A stretch of DNA of 64,000 nucleotides from the NCBI RefSeq assembly GCF_023369855.1, contig NZ_JAMBPP010000001.1, positions 248,001 to 312,000 on the forward strand, in the 5' to 3' direction. The DNA is from Actinotalea alkalitolerans. GTDB taxonomy: Bacteria > Actinomycetota > Actinomycetes > Actinomycetales > Cellulomonadaceae. Numbering within the stretch: position 1 is the first letter of the stretch; every line of letters starts with the position of its first letter. Positions 51,738-60,849 of the stretch are shown piece after piece. The notes beneath the pieces are model-generated. The model was not told the origin of the DNA. It saw only the letters and a program-made list of their open reading frames with translations, and made no database searches. The translations under genes were made by a program, and so were the position numbers.

Positions 51738-52705
51738 GTCCGACCTGGACCGTCCGGGTGCTCGCCGCGGCCGCGGTGGCCGTCGTCGGCTGGTGCGCCG
51801 TGACGGCGTGGCCCGCGGTGGTGCACGGTCACCCGTCGTACGCCGCACTGCTCGGCGCGACCCTGGTCGTGGCCGTCACGGCCGGGGCACTCACCCTGCG
51901 CGGCCCGGCACCGGACCGTCGTCGCCGCGCACCGCGCGACCCGGGCCGGGCGGTGATCGCCCGACGGCTCGGCGGGGTCGCGCTGGCCCTGGTCGTGGTG
52001 GGCTGGCTGGGGCTGCTCGGGTGGCTCCGCCCGTTCTCCGCGGTCGAGCCCGCACCCTCGGCGATGGTCTCCGACGCCGCCGTGACCGTGACCGACAGCG
52101 CGACCCGGATCATCCTGCGGCCGGTCACCGGCGCCACCGGAACCGGGATCGTCTTCCAGCCGGGGGCGAGGGTCGAGGCCCGCGCCTACGCCGCGGCGCT
52201 GCGCCCGCTCGCCGAGGCGGGAACGCTCGTGGTGGTGCCCAAGCAGCCGCTGGGCATCGGCTTCCTGGCCGCGGGCGCCTTCGAGAGCGCCCGCGCCGAC
52301 CACCCCGAGGTCGAGCGCTGGGTGGTCGGGGGGCACTCGTTGGGCGGGACTGTCGCCTCACTGGACGCCGCCGCGCACGGCAGCGGAGACGACGGCGACG
52401 CGCCACTGGTGGGACTCGTGCTGTGGGCCTCCTACCCGGCCTCCGACCTGAGCCGGACCCTGACCGGGGAGGTGCTCTCGGTCTCGGCCGACGGCGACGG
52501 CCTGGCGACCCCCGCGGACATCGAGGCCTCGCGCGCCGACCTGCCCCAGGACACGACGTTCGTCGTGGTGCCGGGTGCGGTGCACGCCTCGTTCGGCGAC
52601 TACGGCCCCCAGCCCGGTGACGGCACACCGACCCTGGACCCCGACGAGGCGCGCCGGCAGATCACCGGGGCGACGCTGACCTTCCTCGACGACCTGCCGC
52701 GCTGA
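51734..52705 (+). CDS. membrane-anchored alpha/beta hydrolase
   Basis: This 323-residue protein has three hydrophobic helices in the first 105 residues. An outside-facing alpha/beta hydrolase domain follows (about 120-320) with nucleophile elbow GGHSLGGTVASL, an Asp in SVSADGDGLATPADI and a His in VPGAVHASFGDYG. The VPGAVHASFGDYGPQ pattern is typical of actinobacterial alpha/beta hydrolases of unknown substrate. It overlaps the upstream kinase-like gene. Confidence 0.82.
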   Translation: MSPTWTVRVLAAAAVAVVGWCAVTAWPAVVHGHPSYAALLGATLVVAVTAGALTLRGPAPDRRRRAPRDPGRAVIARRLGGVALALVVVGWLGLLGWLRPFSAVEPAPSAMVSDAAVTVTDSATRIILRPVTGATGTGIVFQPGARVEARAYAAALRPLAEAGTLVVVPKQPLGIGFLAAGAFESARADHPEVERWVVGGHSLGGTVASLDAAAHGSGDDGDAPLVGLVLWASYPASDLSRTLTGEVLSVSADGDGLATPADIEASRADLPQDTTFVVVPGAVHASFGDYGPQPGDGTPTLDPDEARRQITGATLTFLDDLPR

Positions 52706-52746
52706 CCTCCGACGCCCGGGCGCCCGGGGCGCCGGAGGTGCCCGCG

Positions 52747-53739
52747 TCAGGCCGGGTCGTCGTGCGGGGTCGCGACACGCACGCCGTCCTGCGCGGAGCG
52801 GACGATCGCACCGGCCAGGGCGAGCGCCCGACGACCTGCGCGGGCATGCACCGGGGGTTCGTGACCGGCACGCAGGGCGGCGAGCACCGCGTCGACGTGC
52901 CGGTCGAACGTGGTGTGGAAGCTGCGCGCCTCGTCGTTGAAGTAGCCGGCCTCCCAGACCCGCGCGGTCTCCTCCCCGGCGCGGGACAGCACGAGCCGTC
53001 GCACCGTGTCCTCGACGACACCCCGGCCGAGCGTCCCGTTGACCTCGAGGTGGTGGCTCTGCGGGTAGGCGTAGGAGGAGTCGTAGCTGCCCAGCAGGGT
53101 CCCGACCGCCCCGCTGGCGAACTCCAGGGCCACCGCCAGGGTCGTGAAGGTCCCCGGCAGCGTCCGGTCGTACATCTGGGCCATCACCGAGGCCACCGGC
53201 CCGCACAGGTGCTCGAGGGTGTCCAGGCCGTGCACCTGGGTCTCGATGAGGTTGGCGTGCGGCGAGGTCCCGATGTTCGCCTCCCCACCGAAGCGCCAGG
53301 TCGCGAACACCAGGTCGCCGAGCTCGCCGGCCTCGATCGCCCGGCGCAGGCGCTGCACGGGCTCGGCGTAGCGGTGGTTGAGGTCGATCGCGAAGAACAG
53401 CTCCCGCTCGGCGGCCTCGGCCAGCAGGACGTCGGCCTGCGCGAGGTCGAACACCAGCGGCTTCTCCACCAGCAGCGGGACGCCACGCCGGATCAGGTGC
53501 AACGTCGGCTCGAAGTGGGCCTCGTTGGGCAGCGAGACGGTCACCAGGTCGGGGCGCTCGACGTCGAGCATCCGGTCCAGGTCGGTGTACGCCGTGGTCC
53601 CGTAGGCCTGCGCACGAGCCTGCGCACGGGCCGGGTCACGCCCGACCACCCCGCACAGCACGGTGTCGGTGCGGTCGGCGAAGACCCGTGCGTGCTGCTC
53701 CCCCCACCCTCCGGTGCCGACCACCGCGACCCGCAGCAC
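52747..53739 (-). CDS. Gfo/Idh/MocA-family oxidoreductase
   Basis: This 330-residue NAD(P)-dependent dehydrogenase opens LRVAVVGTGGWGEQHARVF (Rossmann motif) and has the family catalytic Lys in VPLLVEKPLVFDLAQA. A second conserved segment is NLIETQVHGLDTLEHLCGPV, with the His near the active site. Substrates are typically inositols or sugars. I chose the GTG directly before the Rossmann strand; its AGGAG is only three bases away, and an ATG 57 bases upstream is the alternative. It stands alone. Confidence 0.85.
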   Translation of the reverse strand: MLRVAVVGTGGWGEQHARVFADRTDTVLCGVVGRDPARAQARAQAYGTTAYTDLDRMLDVERPDLVTVSLPNEAHFEPTLHLIRRGVPLLVEKPLVFDLAQADVLLAEAAERELFFAIDLNHRYAEPVQRLRRAIEAGELGDLVFATWRFGGEANIGTSPHANLIETQVHGLDTLEHLCGPVASVMAQMYDRTLPGTFTTLAVALEFASGAVGTLLGSYDSSYAYPQSHHLEVNGTLGRGVVEDTVRRLVLSRAGEETARVWEAGYFNDEARSFHTTFDRHVDAVLAALRAGHEPPVHARAGRRALALAGAIVRSAQDGVRVATPHDDPA

Positions 53740-53997
53740 GGGCTCCTGAGGGGGGCAGCGAGGGGCGGACGGCGGCGAGAACGTCACGGGGCACATGGCC
53801 CCACTCTGCACCTGCGTGGCCCCTGCGGACCACGGCGGGCGCGCGAGGGGCCGGACCTGTCGTCGGACAGAGGTCCCGGGTGCGCGTTCGCAGGCACGGA
53901 ACAGTGGTGCCTACCCTGGCTGCACCCCGGGCAGGTCGTGCTTCGAGCATGCGCCGCGAGTGCCTGCCGGGTCTGCGACCTCCACGAAGGGCCGACC

Positions 53998-56706
53998 ATG
54001 GACCAGCCGAAGAGCGCGCACTCCCGCACGGTGGGCGAGGTGCTCGCCGAGCTCGACACCACCCCCGAGGGACTCAGCGGTGAGGAGGCCCAGCGCCGCC
54101 TGGGCTCCGCGGGGCCCAACCGGCTGCCCGACGCGCGGCGCGAGAACCTGCTCCGTCGGATCCTCAAGCACTTCGACGACATCCTGATCTACATCCTGCT
54201 GGTCGCGGTGGTGGTCACCGCGCTGCTCGGCGAGTGGGTCGACTCGGGCGTCATCCTGGGCGTGGTGGTGATCATCGCCGCGATCGGCTTCATCCAGGAG
54301 GGCAAGGCCGAGTCCGCGCTCGAGGGGATCCGCGCGATGCTGACCCCGGAGGCCCAGGCGCGCCGCGACGGGCACTGGGCGACCATCGACGCCCAGGACC
54401 TGGTCCCGGGGGACGTGGTGCGGCTGCGCTCGGGCGACCGGGTGCCCGCCGACCTCCGGGTGATCGACGCGACGAACCTGTCCATCGAGGAGTCGGCGCT
54501 CACCGGGGAGTCGATGCCGACGGACAAGGGACCGGACCCGGCCGAGGAGGACGCCGGCCTCGGCGACCGCCCGTCGATGGCGTTCTCGAGCTCGCTGGTC
54601 ACCTCGGGCCGCGGTGTGGGCGTGGTCACCGGGACGGGTGTGCACACCGAGATCGGGCGGATCAGCACCCTGACCAGCGAGGTGCAGACCCTCGCGACCC
54701 CGTTGACCCGGTCGATGAACCGCTTCGGCAAGCAGCTGTCGGTGGCGATCGGGGTGCTGGCAGGGGTCGTCTTCCTGATCGGCGTCCTGGTGCACGGCGA
54801 CCCGGCCCCGGACATGCTGATCGCGGCGATCAGCCTCGCGGTGGCCGCCGTGCCCGAGGGCCTGCCCGCGGTGCTGACCATCACCTTCGCGATCGGCGCG
54901 CAGCGGATGGCGCGCCGCAAGGCGATCACCCGCCGGCTCGACGCCGTCGAGACCCTCGGCTCGATCACCGTGATCTGCTCGGACAAGACCGGGACGCTGA
55001 CCCGCAACGAGATGACCGTGCGGTCGGTCCAGACCACCCGCGGACGCTACGACGTGACCGGTACGGGCTACGCGCCCGAGGGCGAGGTGCAGCACGAGGG
55101 CCAGCCGGTGCCCGACGACCGCCACGACCTGGTCGCGGTGCTCGAGGCCATGGCGGTGGCCAACGACTCCGAGGTGTTCCTGGACGGTGACCGCTGGGTG
55201 CTCAACGGTGCGCCGACCGAGGGCGCGCTGCAGACGCTCGCGCTCAAGTCCGGCTTCGACGCCTCGGGCTACTCCCGGCGCGCGGAGGTCCCGTTCGAGT
55301 CCGAGCACAAGCTCATGGCCACCCTGGCGTCGGGCCCCGGCAGCGGGTCCGTGGTGCTGGTCAAGGGGGCACCCGACCATCTGCTCGACCGGTGCGACAC
55401 CGAGCTGTCCGAGGACGGACAGGAACACCCGCTGGACCGCGCCTGGTGGGAGGAGCGGATCGCCGAGATGACCTCGGGCGGGTCACGCGTGCTGGCCGCG
55501 GCGCGTCGTGACGCGGCCGACGACGACGACTCCCTCGCGCTCGAGGACCTCGACGGCGGGCTGGTCCTGCTGGGCGTCGTGGGCATCGTCGACCCGCCCC
55601 GCCCTGAGGCCGTCGAGGCCATCGCGGCGTGCCACCGGGCAGGCATCACGGTCAAGATGATCACCGGTGACCACCCGAGCACCGCGCTGGCGATCGCCCG
55701 GGAGATGGGCATCGTCGACGACTCCGTGGGGCAGGACGCCGCGGTCACGGGCAGGCAGCTCGAGGCCGCCTCGGACGAGGAGCTCGCGACACTCGCCCGC
55801 GATCACCACGTGTTCGCACGGACCAGCCCTGAGCACAAGCTCCGCCTGGTCACCGCCCTGCAGGCCGCGGGCCAGGTGGTGGCCATGACGGGGGACGGGG
55901 TGAACGACGCCCCGGCCCTCAAGCGGGCCGACGTCGGGGTGGCGATGGGGGTCAAGGGCACCGAGGCCACCAAGGAGGCCGCCGAGATCGTCCTGGCCGA
56001 CGACAACTTCGTGACCATCGAGCGGGCCGTGGAGGAGGGGCGGACGATCTACGACAACCTCCGCAAGTCGATCCTGTTCATCCTGCCCACCAACGCGGCG
56101 CAGGCCCTGGTGATCGTCGCGGCGGTGCTCCTCGCCTTCACCCTCCCGCTCACCCCCACCCAGATCCTGTGGATCAACATGGTCACCGCGGTCACCCTGG
56201 CCCTGACCCTCGCCTTCGAGAAGGCCGAGCCGGGGATCATGGAGCGGCCCCCGCGGGACCCGGACACCCCGATCCTCGACGCCTACTCGGTGGGGCGGAT
56301 CGCCTTCGTGGCGCTGCTGATCGCAGGGGCCACGATCACCGCGTTCCGGTTCGTGCATGCCGGGACGGGCGACCTCGAGGTCGCCCGGACCGTGGCGGTC
56401 AGCACCTTGGCCCTGACCCAGGTCTGCTACCTCTTCAACAGCCGGTACCTCGTGGCGGCGAGCTACCTCCCGAGCCGGCTGGTCGGCAACCCGGTCGTGT
56501 GGTGGGGCGTCGGGGCGATGATCGCCCTGCAGCTCGGGCTGGTGTACCTGCCGTTCATGAACACGCTGTTCCGCACCGCCCCGCTGACCCCGCAGCAGTG
56601 GGTGCTCCCCGTCCTGGCAGGCCTGGCCGTGTTCGTGCTGGTCGAGGTCGAGAAGGCCGTGTTCCGGCAGGTGCAGCGCACCCGGGAGCGGAGGGCAGGA
56701 CCATGA
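53998..56706 (+). CDS. P2-type (calcium-type) cation-transporting ATPase
   Basis: This 902-residue P-type ATPase has an N-terminal cation ATPase domain (VLAELDTTPEGLSGEEAQRR), actuator TGES (SALTGESMP), membrane motif AVPEGLPAVLTITFAIGAQR and phosphorylation site CSDKTGTLT (Asp329). It also has a nucleotide site KGAPDHLLDRC, hinge MTGDGVNDAPALK and about ten helices. The PEGLP motif with later NTIL-type helices places it in the P2 group, transporting Ca2+, Mn2+ or Na+/K+. The ATG overlaps nothing upstream; the 258-base gap before it shows no gene. A short-chain dehydrogenase overlaps its end. Confidence 0.9.
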   Translation: MDQPKSAHSRTVGEVLAELDTTPEGLSGEEAQRRLGSAGPNRLPDARRENLLRRILKHFDDILIYILLVAVVVTALLGEWVDSGVILGVVVIIAAIGFIQEGKAESALEGIRAMLTPEAQARRDGHWATIDAQDLVPGDVVRLRSGDRVPADLRVIDATNLSIEESALTGESMPTDKGPDPAEEDAGLGDRPSMAFSSSLVTSGRGVGVVTGTGVHTEIGRISTLTSEVQTLATPLTRSMNRFGKQLSVAIGVLAGVVFLIGVLVHGDPAPDMLIAAISLAVAAVPEGLPAVLTITFAIGAQRMARRKAITRRLDAVETLGSITVICSDKTGTLTRNEMTVRSVQTTRGRYDVTGTGYAPEGEVQHEGQPVPDDRHDLVAVLEAMAVANDSEVFLDGDRWVLNGAPTEGALQTLALKSGFDASGYSRRAEVPFESEHKLMATLASGPGSGSVVLVKGAPDHLLDRCDTELSEDGQEHPLDRAWWEERIAEMTSGGSRVLAAARRDAADDDDSLALEDLDGGLVLLGVVGIVDPPRPEAVEAIAACHRAGITVKMITGDHPSTALAIAREMGIVDDSVGQDAAVTGRQLEAASDEELATLARDHHVFARTSPEHKLRLVTALQAAGQVVAMTGDGVNDAPALKRADVGVAMGVKGTEATKEAAEIVLADDNFVTIERAVEEGRTIYDNLRKSILFILPTNAAQALVIVAAVLLAFTLPLTPTQILWINMVTAVTLALTLAFEKAEPGIMERPPRDPDTPILDAYSVGRIAFVALLIAGATITAFRFVHAGTGDLEVARTVAVSTLALTQVCYLFNSRYLVAASYLPSRLVGNPVVWWGVGAMIALQLGLVYLPFMNTLFRTAPLTPQQWVLPVLAGLAVFVLVEVEKAVFRQVQRTRERRAGP

Positions 56707-57536
56707 CCCGGCGTACCGTCGTCATCACCGGCGCGAGCGACGGGATCGGCGCCGCCGCGGCCCGCCGGCTCGTCGAGGCGGGCGACCGGGTGGTGGTCGT
56801 GGGCCGGTCGCAGGGCAAGACCCTCGCCGTGGCCCGGGAGCTGGGCAGCCCGGCGCACCTGGCCGACTTCACCCGGCTCGACGACGTCCGTCGCCTGGCC
56901 GGGGAGCTGCGCACCGCGTACCCGCGCATCGACGTGCTGGTCAACAACGCGGGCGGCCTGATGGGTGACCGCGAGCTCACCGGGGACGGCTTCGAGAAGA
57001 CCCTGCAGGTCAACCACCTGGCGCCGTTCCTGCTCACGCACCTGCTGATGGACCGGCTCGTCGAAGGCCGTGCGACCGTGGTCAGCACCTCGAGCGCGGC
57101 CGCCCGGCTCTTCGGCAGGCTGGACCTGGACGACCTGGACAACAGCCGGCGGTACTCCCCGAACAAGGCGTACGGCGACGGCAAGCTCGCCAACATCCTG
57201 TTCACCCGCGAGCTGCACCGACGGTTCCACGACCAGGGCATCGCGGCCGCAGCGTTCCACCCGGGGGTGGTGGCCACGAACTTCGCCGAGGGGTCGACCA
57301 GCATGATGCGGTTCCTCTACCGCACCCCGCTGCGGCACCTCGGGCTGCTCAGCCCCGATGCGGGGGCCGACACCCTGGTCTGGCTCGCGCAGGGCACACC
57401 CGGGCAGGACTGGGTCTCGGGTGCCTTCTACGAGAAGCGGAAGGTCTCCCGGACCCACCCGCAGGCCGACGACGCCGCCCTCGCCGCGGGGCTGTGGGAG
57501 CGGAGCCTGGAGATGGTGGGGCTCGTCGCGCCCTGA
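56703..57536 (+). CDS. short-chain dehydrogenase/reductase (retinol dehydrogenase-like)
   Basis: This 277-residue SDR has cofactor motif TVVITGASDGIGAAAARRL (TGxxxGIG), NNAGGLMG, the catalytic Ser in VVSTSSAAARLFG and YGDGKLAN (YxxxK). The Arg in VVGRSQGKT after strand two favours NADP. The pattern DLDDLDNSRRYSPNKAYGDGK is that of retinol-dehydrogenase-like SDRs. It overlaps the ATPase stop (ATGA) and so is co-translated, without an obvious functional link. Confidence 0.87.
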   Translation: MTRRTVVITGASDGIGAAAARRLVEAGDRVVVVGRSQGKTLAVARELGSPAHLADFTRLDDVRRLAGELRTAYPRIDVLVNNAGGLMGDRELTGDGFEKTLQVNHLAPFLLTHLLMDRLVEGRATVVSTSSAAARLFGRLDLDDLDNSRRYSPNKAYGDGKLANILFTRELHRRFHDQGIAAAAFHPGVVATNFAEGSTSMMRFLYRTPLRHLGLLSPDAGADTLVWLAQGTPGQDWVSGAFYEKRKVSRTHPQADDAALAAGLWERSLEMVGLVAP

Positions 57537-57572
57537 CCCCGACGGGCGGCGGCGACGGGCGGTGCGCCGAGC

Positions 57573-57953
57573 TCAGGCGGCCCAGGCCAGCACGAGGTAC
57601 GCGGCGCACAGCACCAGGCACACCGGCGTCATCGTGAACCGCTCGGGCAGGCTCCGGGAGATCCCGTTCATCACGATGCCGACCAGGAAGTACGCCGCGA
57701 GCACCCAGGCCCCGACCGTGGAGACGCCGTCGGGCAGGAGGTCGACCAGACCCGCGCGGTCCAGGGCGACGACCGCGAAGGCCGCGTAGAGCACGATCGA
57801 GACCGCGCTGCCCACGCGCAGCCGTCGCGGCAGCACGTCGTGGGCGCCGCCCCACGCGAACCTCCCGATCGGTGCGCCGAGCACCAGCGCGAGCTGGAAG
57901 ACTGCCAGCAGGCCGAGCAGGACGGTGGCCACGAGCGCGGCGACGGTGGTCAT
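57573..57953 (-). CDS. small four-helix membrane protein
   Basis: I do not recognise a named family. The 126 residues contain four hydrophobic helices: VAALVATVLLGLLAVFQLAL, SAVSIVLYAAFAVVALD, TVGAWVLAAYFLVGIVMNGI and TPVCLVLCAAYLVLAW. The loop RFAWGGAHDVLPRRLRVGS recurs in small actinobacterial membrane proteins of unknown role. It ends 37 bases from the convergent SDR gene and lies just behind the DUF1648 gene on the same strand. Confidence 0.7.
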   Translation of the reverse strand: MTTVAALVATVLLGLLAVFQLALVLGAPIGRFAWGGAHDVLPRRLRVGSAVSIVLYAAFAVVALDRAGLVDLLPDGVSTVGAWVLAAYFLVGIVMNGISRSLPERFTMTPVCLVLCAAYLVLAWAA

Positions 57954-57963
57954 GGGCCGGATG

Positions 57964-58992
57964 CTAGCGGGGCGAGGCGTCGTCCTGGTGCCGGGCACGT
58001 GCCGCGAGGGTGTTGAGCAGGGCTGCACCGGTCGGGGCGTCGTCGACGGTCACCACGAAGACGCGCCCGCCGGTGCGCCGCACCTGCAGACCCGGGCCCC
58101 GGCGCAGCACGACACCGCTGCGCCCCCCGTTCCCGGTGCGCAGGCCCCACCCGCCGAACTCGTGCACCGGACGGACCTCGACCACCTCGGCCTCGAGCAC
58201 CTCCTCGAGCGGGACCAGCACCCGCGGCCGTCGCAGCAGCGACCGCACCGCCAGCCCGTCGCGGTCGACGGTCACCGTCCACGGACCGAGCATCACCACG
58301 AGCAGGGCGAGCACGAGCGCGAGGACCGCCACGACCCCCCACTGCCGGCTGAGCACGGCGATCCCTGCCATCAGGACGGCGACACCGATGCCGAACCAGC
58401 GGGCGCCGTCGGGCGCGGCCTCACGGACCCAGGTCGCCTGCTCGGTGGCGGCCAGCGGCACGGTGGGGGCACCCGGCGGCACGGGTGCGGTGGTGGGCTG
58501 GGGCCGGTCGGCCGGGACGAGCCGCGCGGCGAGTGCACCCAGCAGGCTCGCTGCGACGAGCCCGGCGAGCAGGACACCGCTGGTCGAGCCGGTCTCGGCC
58601 GCGTCGGTCAGGCCCCGTTGCGGGGCGAGCGTCCCGACGAAGGTCACGGCGAAGAAGACCGCGGACCAGACCGAGATCCCGGCCGCGAGCCGCCGGGTCA
58701 GGGAGTCCCTCCCGCCGAGGAAGCCGACCAGCCACAGGAAGCCGCACAGCACGACGGTCAGCGCGGTCAGCCCGACCAGGTGCCCGGTGAGGCTGCCGTA
58801 CCCGTCCACGCCGTCGGACCCCCAGTGGACGGCGACCGGGTCGGGCAGGTCGTCGCGCCACGAGAGGGCGACGGCAACGGCCACGAGCACCACGACGGCG
58901 GGGACGCCGAGGGTCAGCACCGTGGTCGTGCCGCGGTGCGGGACCGTCCCGCGCGACGTGCGCGGCGGGGTCGGGTGGGTGCGGGTGCTCAT
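57964..58992 (-). CDS. DUF1648 domain membrane protein
   Basis: This 342-residue protein has about seven hydrophobic helices and the DUF1648 signature DPVAVHWGSDGVDGYGSLTG in the first outer loop. The C-terminal 100 residues form a soluble domain (VTVDRDGLAVRSLLRRPRVL, like a bacterial PH-type fold). Its start overlaps the stop of the YtrA-type regulator gene. YtrA-DUF1648 pairs are common in actinobacteria, often in response to cell-wall stress. Confidence 0.83.
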   Translation of the reverse strand: MSTRTHPTPPRTSRGTVPHRGTTTVLTLGVPAVVVLVAVAVALSWRDDLPDPVAVHWGSDGVDGYGSLTGHLVGLTALTVVLCGFLWLVGFLGGRDSLTRRLAAGISVWSAVFFAVTFVGTLAPQRGLTDAAETGSTSGVLLAGLVAASLLGALAARLVPADRPQPTTAPVPPGAPTVPLAATEQATWVREAAPDGARWFGIGVAVLMAGIAVLSRQWGVVAVLALVLALLVVMLGPWTVTVDRDGLAVRSLLRRPRVLVPLEEVLEAEVVEVRPVHEFGGWGLRTGNGGRSGVVLRRGPGLQVRRTGGRVFVVTVDDAPTGAALLNTLAARARHQDDASPR

Positions 58993-59342
58993 CGCAGCGC
59001 CTCCTTGAGCAGGGCGGTGGTGGTCCCCGGGGCGAGCCCGAGGTGTCGGGACTCGCGCACGACGAGGTCGAGCGCCTCGCGCAGGGGCAGGTAGTCCTGC
59101 TCGGCGCGGGTGCTGATGACGGCGCCGCGGCCCCGGTGCAGCTCGATCAGGCCCTCGTCGCGCAGCTCCTGGTAGGCGCGCAGCACGGTGTGCAGGTTGA
59201 CGGCGAGCGACGCGGCGAGGTCCCGGGCGGCGGGCAGCCGGGTGCCGGCGGTCAGGTCACCCCGGGCGACGGCCGACCTGACCTGGACGGCGAGCTGCTC
59301 GAAGAGCGGCTCGGCGGCGGTGGGATCGATGCGGAAGAGCAC
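58989..59342 (-). CDS. GntR-family (YtrA subfamily) transcriptional regulator
   Basis: This 117-residue protein has the GntR winged helix (PLFEQLAVQVRSAVARGDLT, LPAARDLAASLAVNLHTVLRAYQELRDEGL written in two parts: LPAARDLAASLAVNL and HTVLRAYQELRDEGL) followed by the short helical tail of the YtrA group, without a ligand-binding domain. It starts at GTG, seven bases after a -10-like TAGGAT, so its mRNA is probably leaderless. An inverted repeat within that promoter suggests autorepression of the operon with the DUF1648 protein. Confidence 0.87.
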   Translation of the reverse strand: MLFRIDPTAAEPLFEQLAVQVRSAVARGDLTAGTRLPAARDLAASLAVNLHTVLRAYQELRDEGLIELHRGRGAVISTRAEQDYLPLREALDLVVRESRHLGLAPGTTTALLKEALR

Positions 59343-59348
59343 AGAATG

Positions 59349-59378
59349 ATCCTAGTTGTATGCAGAGAACTAGAACAA
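59349..59378 (-). promoter_or_regulatory. leaderless promoter and YtrA operator
   Basis: On the minus strand TTGTTC and TAGGAT are spaced by 18 bases, and the GTG start lies at the expected transcription start. The inverted repeat CTAGTT/AACTAG with a ten-base spacer (59352-59373) covers both promoter elements. This is the arrangement expected for an autorepressing YtrA-type dimer. Confidence 0.65.
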
Positions 59379-59461
59379 GTCTCCCGCTGTGCCCGAGCAC
59401 GTCGTGTGACATGCTCGAAGCCCGCAGATGATCCCGCCCACGACCGAGGCAGCGAGTTCCC

Positions 59462-59833
59462 ATGAGCGACACCAGCACCCCCGGGCAGCAGCCGCACAGC
59501 CAGGCCGCGCAGCCCCCCGCCCCGTCCGTCGACGGTCCGACGACCAGCGCCTACCCCGCCGCACCCCCCGCAGGTGACCCGACGGCCCGCACCAACGTCA
59601 TGGCGATCCTCTCGATGATCTCCTCGATCCTGGGGCTCACCGTCCTCCCGGTGGTCGGCAGCATCGTCGCCGTGGTGACCGGCCACATCGCCCGACGGCA
59701 GATCGCCGAGACCGGCGAGCAGGGCTCCGGGGCTGCCACCGCCGGACTGGTCATCGGCTACGTCGGGGTCGCGCTCCTGGCCCTGCTGATCGTCGGCGCG
59801 ATCCTGTTCGTGACCCTCGTCGCCGCTGCCTGA
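59462..59833 (+). CDS. DUF4190 domain membrane protein
   Basis: This 123-residue protein has a Pro/Gln/Ala-rich cytoplasmic N-terminus of about 45 residues. The DUF4190 domain follows: a helix pair around NVMAILSMISSILGL and the central GHIARRQIAETGEQGSGAA, then a second helix. Members are small membrane proteins of unknown function in Gram-positive bacteria. It is divergent from the YtrA gene with a 119-base gap. Confidence 0.8.
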   Translation: MSDTSTPGQQPHSQAAQPPAPSVDGPTTSAYPAAPPAGDPTARTNVMAILSMISSILGLTVLPVVGSIVAVVTGHIARRQIAETGEQGSGAATAGLVIGYVGVALLALLIVGAILFVTLVAAA

Positions 59834-59877
59834 CCCACCCTCCGCCCGACCCAGCCCCGCGCCCTGTCCCCGTCGGG

Positions 59878-60744
59878 CTACGGGCACGACGTCGCCCGAC
59901 GGCTGACCTCCACCAGGGCGTCGAGCAGCGCAGGCCCCTGGCTGAGCTCGAGGTCGTTGTGGTCGGCCCCCTCGACCTCGACCTCCAGCACGTCGAGCCC
60001 ACCCGCCCGCGCGGTCTGCGCCACCTCCCGGCTCAGCGCCGCGGGGACGATCGTGTCCCCGCTCCCGAGGACGACGGCCAGCGGCCCAGGGGTCGCCGCG
60101 ATGTCCCGCGCGACCGGGAAGTGGTCGCGCAGCACCCACCCGAGGGGCACGCCGTAGGCCGCCCGGCCGGCGTCGGCCAGGGAGGTGAACGGTGACCGCA
60201 GCACCATGGCAGCCGGTGGGTGGTCGACGGCCAGGGCCGTGACCACGCCGGTCCCGATGCTCTCGCCCAGGTAGACCAGGGCCTCCTCGGGCACCCCGGC
60301 CTCACCGGTGAGGAAGGCGTGCGCGGCACGCGCGTCGTGAGCCAGTCCCTGCTCGGAGGGCCGGCCCGGGTTGCCCCCGTACCCGCGGTAGTCCAGGAGC
60401 AGCACGCCCAGACCACGGTCGCCGATCGCCCGGGCCAGCCCGGCACGCCCGGCACGGTTGCCACCGTTGCCCGGCGCGACCAGCACCGTCGTCGGGCAGG
60501 CGGCGGGCGCCGGGAGGTACCAGGCCCCGAGCTCGAGCCCGTCCTGCGTGGTCAGCAGCACGTCCTGCCCGCCCGGGAGCATGTCGGCAGCCGAGCCGGG
60601 GCGGCTGGTGTCCGGGAAGTAGATGAGGGTGCGCTGGCCGAGCCACAGGACGACCACCAGGAGTACGACGACCACCACGACGGCCACCAGGACACCCACC
60701 GGCCCCCGCCTCCCCGCGTTCGCTCCGCCGTCCACCCGTGCCAT
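59878..60744 (-). CDS. membrane-anchored alpha/beta hydrolase (BAAT/serine aminopeptidase type)
   Basis: This 288-residue protein has one N-terminal membrane helix (VLVAVVVVVVLLVVVLWLG), then an alpha/beta hydrolase domain. The nucleophile elbow is VYLGESIGTGVVTAL (GxSxG), the oxyanion region APGNGGNRAG, the acid in LGSGDTIVP and the His in VEGADHNDLE. The RTLIYFPDTSRPG opening is typical of Wis2/Bem46-like hydrolases anchored at the membrane. The substrate is unknown. Confidence 0.84.
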   Translation of the reverse strand: MARVDGGANAGRRGPVGVLVAVVVVVVLLVVVLWLGQRTLIYFPDTSRPGSAADMLPGGQDVLLTTQDGLELGAWYLPAPAACPTTVLVAPGNGGNRAGRAGLARAIGDRGLGVLLLDYRGYGGNPGRPSEQGLAHDARAAHAFLTGEAGVPEEALVYLGESIGTGVVTALAVDHPPAAMVLRSPFTSLADAGRAAYGVPLGWVLRDHFPVARDIAATPGPLAVVLGSGDTIVPAALSREVAQTARAGGLDVLEVEVEGADHNDLELSQGPALLDALVEVSRRATSCP

Positions 60745-60849
60745 GGTCCCAGCGTCACAGAGGGTCGGCGGCCCCGCCCGCCCTGAGACCCGCTGGCCTG
60801 CCGGGTACGGGCCCTGACAGGCTGTGCGGCACCACAGGACGACGAGAGG

